Below the pieces are notes generated by a model, which worked only from the letters and a program-made list of their open reading frames with translations, was not told the origin of the DNA and made no database searches. A stretch of DNA of 64,000 nt, from the NCBI GenBank assembly GCA_036785705.1, contig JAWUZG010000353.1, forward strand, positions 62,001 to 126,000. The letters run 5' to 3'. Below, piece by piece: positions 45,960 through 54,960 of the stretch (position 1 is the stretch's first letter; each line of letters starts with the position of its first letter). Made by a program: the position numbers and the translations under genes. This stretch comes from Acanthornis magna. Its lineage: Eukaryota; Chordata; Aves; Passeriformes; Acanthizidae.

Positions 45960-47203
45960 ATTCCTCCTTTTTCTTTTTGCACAAGCCAGGCCTGATTGAC
46001 TGTTCTTAGTAGCATGCGCTGTAAGCACTGCACTATACATGGCAAGATTGCTGCAAGTAGCAAAACTACAATTAAGATGGGTACAGCTGCTTGGATTAAA
46101 TCTTTGAACCATCCAGTAATTCCCAAACTTTTTAGCCATCCAGTAAGTCCCAAACCATCGACCACTTGTAATTGCCCTGACAGCTGCTGCAGTTCGGCAA
46201 GCTGCCGATGAATGGACTTTGAGTGATCAGAAAGATTCATGCAGCACATCCCTTCAAATTCCTCACAGCCATGTCCTTGAGCTAATAAAAGAAAATCTAT
46301 TGCAGCTCTGTTTTGGAGTGTAGCATGTCTAACTGAATCAACATCGAGTAATAAGTCTGAAATAGCTTTAGACGTAGTATTTGTTTGTTTAGGTAGCCAA
46401 CATCCTAGTTTGTTTAGTTGAGCTAAAGCGCCTGCAGATGCTACTCGTGGTGTTAAAGAAGAAGCAGCTATGATGGCAACAGGGGACCAAAATTTGACAT
46501 TTGATTTACAATCAGGGGAAAAAGCATGAGTCATTCGTTTTGATCGAAGATGTCATCGAGACATGCTCAGTATCATGGAAGTGTTAGGGGTTAATAATGT
46601 CAATCTTCCTAGGGAGCAAGGTCCACCTCGTAAATGAGAGGGAATACCGGGCCATGCACGGTCTCCGCAAATTAAAAACATTCCTGCTGGCAACAACATG
46701 GGATTGTTGGTGGACACAGATAGATGGGCAGAAGCGTATTGACACCACGTGCTAGCATTTCTATATACTGACAGGCTGGAGTTTACATTTGTTGCAGTAC
46801 CAATTACTCTGGCTTGCTTGTTTGTCCAATTAAAAGTCACACAAGCATCCATTTGTACAGCTCCTAATAGTTCTAGCTCTTGAGGCTCGTTCAGGGCTAT
46901 AGGAAGGCGAGGCACCCAGGTGTCCCAATTGTCTACTGTACTATTAAGGTTTGTTAGATTGCAGGTAGGAACATTGTAAGGACATGGCCAAATGTCTAGA
47001 GGAACATCAACTAGACAGGTAGAAAAGGGATTGCCTGGTGATGAGAGAGCAAGACAAATTGCATCTTGTCCCGTCAAGTTGCCTAAAGTGACCCATAAAT
47101 TTGTTTTAGGTTGTGCTGGGGCCCATGTTGCAACCACAGAAATTAGACAAACTATGCTTAGCACTATACTACTTACGTGTTTTAAGGGTGACATCACACA
47201 CAT
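45896..47203 (-). pseudogene. ERVK env, alpharetrovirus-like, one nonsense codon
   Basis: Surface part 47203-46553: signal-peptide-like start (MCVMSPLKHV then a hydrophobic stretch), several N-x-S/T glycosylation sites and Cys pairs. An in-frame TGA at 46553-46555 is followed, in the same frame, by the basic cleavage motif RSKR and the transmembrane part to 45896. That part shows a hydrophobic internal segment, LQNRAAIDFLLLAQGHG (the immunosuppressive-type region), C-x6-CC (CEEFEGMCC), a membrane anchor (ILIVVLLLAAIL) and a tail extending into the LTR. These motifs are of the alpharetrovirus type, unlike the betaretrovirus-like gag-pro. Env buds and enters cells in live viruses; this copy is interrupted before the cleavage site. 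Confidence 0.85.
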
Positions 47204-47745
47204 TGAGTGTTAATCAGTAGCATTGCTCGACTTTTCTGTATTTTACGTAAAGCTACTTTTAAAGCCCAGACTTCCTGAACTAATTGATATGTACAACAAT
47301 CTCCGAAAGCGCTTTCACAGATTTCTTGAGGAAATTTGTTAAGTACTAATGCAGCGTAAGCTCGAAAGACAATTTGAGGGTTAAAAGGAAAACAGCAATT
47401 ACATAAAGCTCCTGTTACTGCAGTCATCCAAGTACTTCGACTAAACTGAGTTCTACAACTACCACACTGTAAATCAATGGGCCTAGACAGTGTTTGCAGT
47501 TTTCTCCTTGTAGGAGACGGACTGCAGGCGGCAGTTCCCAATCACCAAAGTTTTGTCCCGAAAAGATGTCTGATACGATTCTTCGGGGACAAATGCGTGG
47601 GCGTCCTGCTTGTGCTGCAAACACAGCGATCCTTTTTACTAGAAGGTCTATGATTCATCGCAGTCTTGCGTGTCGACAATTTTTCTGGGAGAAGGTCTCG
47701 TCCATCTACTAGGTACCCATATAGGTCCGGAACCTGTGGAGACAC
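47194..47745 (-). CDS. Cys-rich accessory-like ORF between pol and env
   Basis: A single minus frame from 47745 (ATG) to 47194 with one internal TGA at 47542-47544. The first 67 codons overlap the integrase end in another frame and are basic (SSKKDR, SPKNRIRHLF). The rest (115 codons after the stop, no ATG, so readthrough or a lesion) has Cys clusters CGSC, CNCC and DCC and a helical C-terminus (VWALKVALRKIQKS). Its stop overlaps the env start (ATGTGTGTGA). I recognise no family. Position suggests either an env leader or a Rec/Rev-like accessory protein, but this is inference; it could also be a decayed 5' extension of env. Confidence 0.4.
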
Positions 47746-50335
47746 AACTATAACCTCTACTGTTAAATAAAAGTGAAGCAGGTCCCTCCCAGGCCCCCGT
47801 TGCAGGATTTTTATACATAATTTGAACCCCTGGGGTGGCTTGCATTTTTATTTTACAATAATGAGTGACTACCGGCAGATTTTCCGCATCACCTGTTATA
47901 CTTAAGAAATTTAATGTAAAAATAACTTTTACTAGACACACACTAGGGTCTGTTTCTTCATTATTTTTCTATTTGATTAAATACTCTTTTATTGTTCAAT
48001 GAGCTCTTTCTACTAGGGCTTGTCCTGTAGCTACATGAGGGATTCCTGTGTTGTGTTTAATACCCCATTTCTGTAAAAATTGTTCACATTTCCTGCTCAC
48101 ATAGGCAGGTGCATTATCAGTTTTGATTTCTTTGGGCACCCCCATAATTGCAAAGTTTGTGGTTAAATGCCTAATTACATGACTTGCTTTTTCTCCTGCC
48201 TGAGCAGTTGCCCAAATCATTTTAGAAAATGTGTCTATAACAACATGAACACAAGAAACTCAACCGAATTCAGGGACATGAGTAACATCCATTTGCCATA
48301 GCTCGTAGGCTTGCAAGCCTCTAGGGTTTACCCCCAGACCAAGGCTTGAACCATGCTGGCTACACTGTGAACACACTCTGATGATTCCTCGGGCATCATC
48401 CATCGATAATGCGAACTGTCGATGCAGAGCCTTAGCTGACTGGTGGAACATGGAGTGGCTTTCCTGAGCAGCTGCGAAGGAATTTCGTGGAGCTTGTATT
48501 AGTGGACTAACAAGAGCATCTGCTCTAGCGTTGCCTTCACCTAGGCCTTGTATGGTGATGTGGCTCCTGATGTGCAGGGTGCTGCAGATTTCCTTTCTGT
48601 TGTGGATGGCTCGCTGAATTTGCAGGAACAGTTGTCCTAATCGTGGATTTGAGGATGTCTTGATTAAAGCTTGTTCATTTCTTAGAACAACACCAACAAC
48701 ATATAAAGAGTCCGAGACAATGTTCAGAGGCGTGCTGCGCCATCGTGTGAATGCCCGGGCAACTGCTGCCAATTCAAGGGTTTGTAGCGAATTGCATGCT
48801 TCTCCCTTGAAGGTATTTTCTTGCCACTCTCCATTTTCCATCCATGTGCAGGCAGCTTTTCTCTGTTGTCGTCCTGCATCAGTGTATACTGTGAGACCTT
48901 GAATTGGCCTATCGCGGACTTTAGGTTCTTCTATCCATACCTGTTCTCCTATTATCTTGATCCAAGGATCGGTAGGGTATCTGTCTAAAAGTTGTCCGGG
49001 ATATGCAGCCAAGGCGATTTGCATGTCTGTTGAATTTTGTATCAACCACTCTCGCAATTCTGTTTTCAGGGGTATACTGAGAAATACAGCTTCACGTCCT
49101 GAAATTTCCACCACTCTGGTGCACGTTTTCCAAAAAAGAGCTGAAAGCATCTCCAAACACGACCACACACTTTTTGGTGGCGACAGACTGATGAACACCC
49201 ATTCTAAAATTACAATATGTTCCTTGGGACGGGTAGCCCGTGCATGTTTAACTGATCGTTCTTGTATCCTTAGCTTTTTGGGCGTCTTGGCAATCTCAGT
49301 GGCTAACACAGTTGGGCTCTCTCCCCCTTTTTCTTTTTGCCAAGACAGCCATTGGCAAATAATTCCAAAGGGAACGACAGTTTGACTGAAAATGAGTGCA
49401 CTTAATGGAACTTCAGGCAGGCGGCATTCAGCAAAAGAAGTTCGCAACTTCTCTCCCAGTCGCACTAGACAATTTTGCTGATCTTCTGTTAACTTAATTG
49501 ATGCAGCTGGATCGGTGCCTCGCAATAGTGGTAGCAAGGGGAGTATGTCCTCATTCCGGAGGCCAATGAGATTGCGAATCCACTGCAGATCACCAAGCAA
49601 AGTTTGAGCATCATGTACAGTTTTCAGTTCAGAAAGTAGAGATAGTTTTTGAGGTCTGACCTGCGTAGTAGTGTCGATCTACCCAAGGTATTTCCATGGT
49701 GCAGACATTTGAACTTTTTCCGGGGCAACGATCAAGCCTTTTGCTGCAAACAAGGTAGAAATGCGCTGCAGATCTGCTGGAACAAACGGCTGTTCTTGAC
49801 AAAGAAGAATATCGTCCCTATAGTGATAGATGAGGGCAGAGTTAAAAACTGCACGAATAGGTTCCAAGGCCCAATGGTCATATAATTGACACAGAGTGGA
49901 TGAATTTTTCATACCTTGAGGGAGCACAACCTACTCGAATCTTTGAGCTAGTTCGCTTTTATTTATAGCTGGTAAGGTAAATGCAAAATAAACTGTATCC
50001 TCTGGCTGCAGGGGAATTGTGAAAAAACAGTCCTTAAGGTTGATAACAAGTACATGCCATTGCTGTGGAAGCATAGTTGGAGTGGGCATTCCTGGTTGTA
50101 AAGCTCCCATGGCCCACATCTGAGCATTCACTGCTCGAAGGTCATGCAGTAGTCTCCATTTACCTGATTTTTTGGGAATGACGAAAATAGGCGTATTCCA
50201 TGGACTAACAGATGGTTGAATGTGTTTTGCCTTAAGTTGTTCTTGCACAAGTTGATGTGCAATTGAAAGCTGCTCTTGAGACAAAGGCCACTGCTCAACC
50301 CACACTGGCTCTTCTGTTTTCCATTATATCCTTGG
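47648..50335 (-). pseudogene. ERVK pol: RT, RNase H, integrase
   Basis: RT from about 50320 ([11 protein letters not shown]) through [21 protein letters not shown] and [11 protein letters not shown]; the active site reads YRDD (49811-49822) instead of YMDD. Stops or frame breaks fall near 50320, 49928 and 49679. RNase H: TVYTDAGRQQ, LQTLELAAVARAF, NIVSDSLYVVG. Integrase: zinc domain H-x3-H and C-x2-C (HSMFHQSAKALHRQ; CSQC), core QMDVTHV then a TGA near 48258, IKTDNAPAYVS, and GQALVERAH followed by TGA near 47998. The C-terminal domain resumes at 47941-47648 with IWVPSRWTRP. The DDE residues are all visible. At least five inactivating changes. Confidence 0.85.
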
Positions 50336-50364
50336 GGTCGGTGGCCTTTCTGCAGTGGCCCCCA

Positions 50365-51210
50365 CTAAAAATGTTTTGTCTGTGGTAAATGTAACACTGC
50401 TCCAAGTTGACTCATAACATCTCTTCCTACAAGTCCTTCAAGTCTTCCCAGTAAAAACATAACATAGGGACACACAGTAATTTTTTGTCCTTCTGGAAAT
50501 GTGATGGATACAGGTATTGTACTCCGTAATGGATTTTTACCTCCACCAACTCCTTGAACAGTGTCTAAAGCAGGACTCAGTGGCCAGGACTTAGGCCATT
50601 TGGTTTGACTGATGATGATTACGTCAGCTCCAGTAACAAGCATTGCTGTAATCCGGTGAGTGTGGCCATCATAGGTGAGTTGCAATGCAACAAGTGGTTG
50701 TTGAGTCATCTGTTGAGCTATACTTATTACATGATTTCCAGATGATCCAAAAGCTCTATTCCCCCGTTCTGGTCGATGCGGTGTACCAGGTACTTTTGTA
50801 TTCCCAGTTAAGTCATCAATAAAGGTGAGCTGAGCAATCCTAGTTCCTTTGGATATGGTGAGTGGAGGAGTTAAGGTGTATGCACACACAAAAATTTCAC
50901 CTGTATAATCCGAGTCAATGACACCTGGCAAAATAATGAGGCCATTGAGACCTGACAAGGAACGACCTATAACCAGAGCACCAAAACGTCCTCCTCGAGT
51001 TGCAGATTGTCCATATATTCCAGTAGGAATTTTCCGTGCTTTAATATCCAATAGGGTAACTACTGCTGCTGCCAAATCGACTCCCAGGCTGCCTCGGGTT
51101 GCTGGAAGAGGAAGTGCTGCTGGGTGGTGGGGTTTGTGGCAGGAGCTGCCATATTTGTCACAGCGCAGCTGCTCTTCGCACTCTTGTTCCCCTTTTCTGT
51201 TTTCCGGCAA
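50365..51210 (-). pseudogene. ERVK dUTPase-protease
   Basis: A continuous frame of 281 codons. First half: dUTPase motifs (GSLGVDLAA, IYGQSATRGGRFGALVIGR, GVIDSDYTGEI, ISKGTRIAQLTF), which hydrolyse dUTP and sit in pro in betaretroviruses. Second half: retroviral aspartic protease, with AMLVTGADV at the active site and a flap- and helix-like C-terminus ending GLVGRDVMSQLG. The catalytic Asp of D-T-G is replaced by Val (GTT, plus-strand 50635-50637), so the protease cannot work although the frame is open. A gag-pro-type frame change precedes it. Confidence 0.85.
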
Positions 51211-53164
51211 GCACTGGTGGCATGTGTATCATTTGACAACAATCACACCACACAGTAGCAGTACAAGTTTTTCGAAAATGTTCTGATTTTCCACATTTAA
51301 AACAAAGTCCAGGTTTAGAAGTTGTCTTTGGAGTTCCTCCCATTTTTGTCACAGCAGCTGCTAACAATTTTGTAGTTGGGTTGATGGCTTCAGCAACTGC
51401 ATTTGTCATATATTGATTTTGTTTTTGTAAAATTGCTGTTAGCCAGTTCAAGCATTTGATGTACTTCGGCTCCTTTAGGTAGGGTAGCAAGCAGTTGCTT
51501 TGTAGGAGGATTAGCATTTTCAAAAGCCAAAAGTTTAAACATGCGTTGGTTTGCATCCTCAGTTAAATCAAATTGATCCTCGACAGCTTTAAACAGTTGA
51601 TCGATGAAGTGAGTATATGGTTCAGTGAGGCCTTGCTTTATAGATGTAAATCCAGGCTGAGGTTTAGAATCCGGTACTGCTGCGAATGCCATGCGTGCAA
51701 GTTGTGCTGACAAGTTGTGGACTTCAACAGGATACTGTAGTTGTACCACCAGGTGTTCATATGGGCTGTCTCCTGTGAGCATCATGGAATTAATCCCAAA
51801 CAGAGGATCTCCTCAATTGCGTGGTCGTGCCGCTTCTTGCTCTGCCAGTCGGTGCCACTCTCGCGACCATGAAATATATTGAGATGGAGACAAGAGTAAG
51901 CGAGCAAGATTTTTACAATCAGTCGGAGAATTCACATCAGCAGAAAACAACCATTCTAGTCCTATCCAAGTTTGTTCTGATTTAATTCCATTCTCACTAA
52001 CTGCACGTTTCACAGATTGTAATATTTTAAAATCATGTTTCTCATATCTAGGTGCATGCTGATCATAAAGAATAGGACATGCAAGTTTTTCAGCTGGTTG
52101 CCAGTGTCCCTCTATAAGAGCATCACGAATAACACCATTCCAGTGTCGACCAAGACACGAGTTACTATTATTTGGGTTATATGGAAGAGGATGTGCATGA
52201 CTTGTCACCTCATCTGGGGCAGAAGGTTGAGTTACCCATTGCTGCACTTGAGCGGCATTTTTTGCTGGTCCCAGGAAAGTAGGTGTGGACTGAGGTGACA
52301 CAGCATTAGGTTGAGGCACTCTTGGGGTAACCTCTTCTGCCTTTTGTTCTAATAATTTTATAGCATGTTCAAGTTGTTCTCTTAGACTTTCAATATTTTC
52401 TTTTGCTGCAGGTTTCTTTCTTTGAGAATGAACCTGCGGGGGTTCCTCTGCCATTTCAACATCACTATTGTTTTCAGATTGAGACCCCATTCGAGTGTCA
52501 TCAGAAGGCAGTGGTACATTTTCTGGCGCAACAATTGGTGCAGGAGAAGTTTGGGGAGGGCAGTAAGATGACTCGCCTACTTGTATCTCCCCCGCACTTC
52601 CACATTCTGTGGCAGACAGCTTGAATCGGGCGGAGGGTGCACATCAATATTTTCTACAGGAGAACCCTCGACCCTGTCTGGTTGTATTTCATTTGCAGAG
52701 GACTTTACAGGTTTCTCATATTTCTCAAGCAATTCACTAACTGACGAACAAGCTTTTTCTGCCTTCTGCCATTTCATTGCACGAAGTCCCCCAAACAGTC
52801 CCTTCAGCTCCCCACTCTCCTTTTTTGGCTCAGTCACTGCCGGTGCAGCGATAGCTTGAACAGCTGCAGCAGCGACACGAGATTCAGCTTTCATATCTTT
52901 CAGCGTGTTAATCACCGCACGCCAAGTTGCTCCCAAAGCAGTTAATTCTTTGCCCCTGCCTTGAATGCTCTGGTCCCATAAATCATTCCCGACCTCCCTC
53001 CATATATCGACTTCAAACAACAGTGGAGGAGTTTTAAAGTAATTATTTTTTTGAGCCCACTTAATGAGCTTTTCAAGGTCTTTTTCTTTCACTCCTTCCC
53101 CTCGCTTAGTGAGGATATTAAGGAGTAGTTTTTGTGCTGCAGCAAATTCTGTATCCATGCCCAC
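51158..53164 (-). pseudogene. ERVK gag (matrix, capsid, nucleocapsid), frame-broken
   Basis: Matrix-like 53164-52577 (MGMDTEFAAAQKLLLNIL, WAQKNNYF); a new frame from 52490 gives an acidic, helical linker (ENIESLREQLEHAIKLLEQKAEE) and capsid (WNGVIRDALIEGHWQ). A TAA/TGA near 51813 interrupts it; then 51785-51390 with the major homology-like region (IKQGLTEPYTHFIDQLFKAV). A second frameshift leads to nucleocapsid at 51556-51158, with one zinc knuckle C-x2-C-x4-H-x4-C (CFKCGKSEHFRKTC) and a second Cys pair. Order and zinc knuckle are as in betaretroviruses. Lesions: two frameshifts, one stop. Confidence 0.8.
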
Positions 53165-53395
53165 AGCTTACGGCTCGGCAGAGGGAAGGGAATTCCCCCC
53201 TCACCTGACTGTGACTTCTTGTCTGCAGCCGTCCATCTCTGCCACGCGATCTCTCTCCGCTCTTGCTGCGGTAATCCTTAGATTTTTCAGCAGTGCTGCG
53301 TTGTTCATGCTCGGAGCACCTGGAGTCCCGATGTCTCGTTCTGTGTTCCGGGTCCTTGCTCGTTCAGGTCCTTGCTCTGTGTCCTGGATCCTAAG

Positions 53396-53413
53396 TCTCC
53401 AGTTCGGGCACCA
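53396..53413 (-). other. Primer binding site of the nested ERVK
   Basis: Minus strand TGGTGCCCGAACTGGAGA, five bases inside the 5' LTR. Similar to lysine-tRNA primer sites in TGGYGCCCGAAC, diverging after. Confidence 0.65.
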
Positions 53414-53418
53414 AATAT

Positions 53419-53902
53419 TGAGAGTCGTGAGAAAATAGCACACACACTCATGGAGGTATTGGTGCTACTTCCACTTTATTGTTAGGAGACAAGCATTATT
53501 ATAGATGAAAGACACTGTCCACGTGCTCTGAGGGTTCATATGATTGGTTAGTAGCTCTTGTCCATGCGCCGAATTTCTTACGGTGATTGGCTATCTACTT
53601 GTGTTCATGCGTCTATTCTTGCTTGCTATAGGCTGTTAGTTTTAAATGCAACCTGCTTGCTTCAGCTAACGTTATGTAAGCTGTAAGTTTCTCTGTCTTG
53701 TCTCTCTTCCTCTATGTTGCTGACAATCTTGGCTCCTGTTCCTCTTGTTCCTCTCTGTCTCCTGTTAGATACATTTCAGGGCCAGATAACAAAGACTGAG
53801 CTGTGTATGAACGCTGAATTGTGCACGTACACACCATCTATTCGGGAACAAAGGCTGGGTTGTGCACGATGTGGCCCTGCTCTATAAGCCATTCTTCTAC
53901 AT
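53419..53902 (-). repeat. 5' LTR of the nested ERVK
   Basis: TGAGAGTCGTGAGAAAATAG to CCATTCTTCTACA on the plus strand, 484 bases, about 97 percent like the 3' LTR by eye. Confidence 0.9.
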
Positions 53903-53975
53903 GCATATATGTATATATGTATATATGTATATATCTATATATCTATATATCTATATATGTATATAATCACAGTAA
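53903..53975. repeat. TATATG / TATATC microsatellite (right half)
   Basis: Continuation of the repeat at 45433, here with TATATC variants, before the purine-rich run and the ERVL 3' LTR. Confidence 0.85.
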
Positions 53976-54050
53976 TGCATGTATGTATATAGTTTAAAGG
54001 TTTAAGTTCAATGTAATATGTTGGAATGGAAAAAAATTTGGGGTGGATAA

Positions 54051-54960
54051 TGTTGAAGATTGGGAGGGGGTGGAATTTTTCCCATTCTGTTGCTGGGCAA
54101 CTAATGACCGGATACTTAAGGGCCATCTACCCTTACAAAAGAGACATAGATTTTGGCCAGGTGGAGCACGGGAACAAGAGATCTGGGGATTGATAATGGA
54201 GACACTCGCTCGCCGGATTTGGAAGGGAGAGCAGGGGAAAAAGGCTGCTGTCTGCTTTTTGGCTGCAACTGCATTGGAAGCCCAGTTTTGCACTGGTTTT
54301 TCTCTACGTGGTGGGTGAGCTTGCATTAGGGAAAAGGGGCACAGGATTCCGGCTCCCTTCTATCCTCCAGGAGGGTGCATTTCCCAGCTGCACTGCAGCG
54401 GAGGGGGACCCAGCTGCCGCTGCCCCGCGCCCTGCCTGCACCAACTGCAAAGTTCCTGCTTCCTTCTCTGCTGGCTGGCCCGGGTGGGCTGGCCCGGCCA
54501 CTCCATCTTCCTGCCCTGAGCTCCCTGCTACACCCCGTCCATCTGCACGCCATCCTTGTCCAGCCCGTCTGCCATTACCCACGTGACACACAGATCCAAC
54601 CTCGTGCCACAGCGCCCCCTGCAGCTGCACAGGAGTCATCGCACCTGCCCTCCTCGTCTAGGAGCCCAACAGCGCCCCCTGCTGGCTGTGACCGTGACTG
54701 CACCAAACAGGAAAGTCTCTGGCAGTCCAGAGACATCTGCCACTGGGTTTTTTGGTTTTGTTTGCTGTTACTATTGTTGTTATTGATTATTTACCTTGTT
54801 ATAGATCCTAGTAAAGAACTGTTATTCCTTTTCCTATATCTGTGCCTGAAAGCCCTTGATCCCAAAGTTATAATAATTCAGAGGGAAGGGGGTTCACATT
54901 CTCTATTCTAAGGGAGGTTCCCACCTTCCTTAGCAGGCACCTGTCTTTCAAACCAAGACA
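54051..54960 (+). repeat. 3' LTR of the ERVL provirus
   Basis: TGTTGAAGATTGGGAG to AAACCAAGACA, 910 bases, preceded by GGAAAAAAATTTGGGGTGGATAA, which could be the polypurine region. Confidence 0.85.

Larger units (their letters stand above)
45490..53902 (-). mobile_element. Nested ERVK provirus, 8.4 kb, reverse strand
   Basis: LTRs 45490-45959 (3') and 53419-53902 (5') enclose a full minus-strand set: gag, dUTPase-protease, RT-RNase H-integrase, a Cys-rich ORF, and env. Primer site TGGTGCCCGAACTGGAGA at 53396-53413, resembling lysine-tRNA sites in its first part; polypurine tract AAAAAGAAAAAGGAGGAA before the 3' LTR. The LTRs differ by about 14 substitutions plus a 17-base indel (roughly 3 percent), so integration is fairly recent. 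It sits inside the TATATG repeat of the ERVL, so the duplication is unreadable. Coding lesions occur in every gene (listed under each). Confidence 0.9.
39635..54960 (+). mobile_element. ERVL provirus with nested ERVK
   Basis: 5' LTR 39635-40567, internal region, 3' LTR 54051-54960, plus strand. The two LTRs start TGTTGAAGRTTGGG and end AAACCAAGACA. Internal order: primer site, gag-like frames, protease, RT, RNase H, integrase, a TATATG microsatellite, then a purine-rich segment before the 3' LTR. A complete ERVK is inserted in reverse at 45490-53902. Left and right flanks (GATAG, GCTTC) do not match, so no target duplication is visible. Frameshifts and stops break pol; it is inactive. Env is absent, as usual in ERVL. 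Confidence 0.85.
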
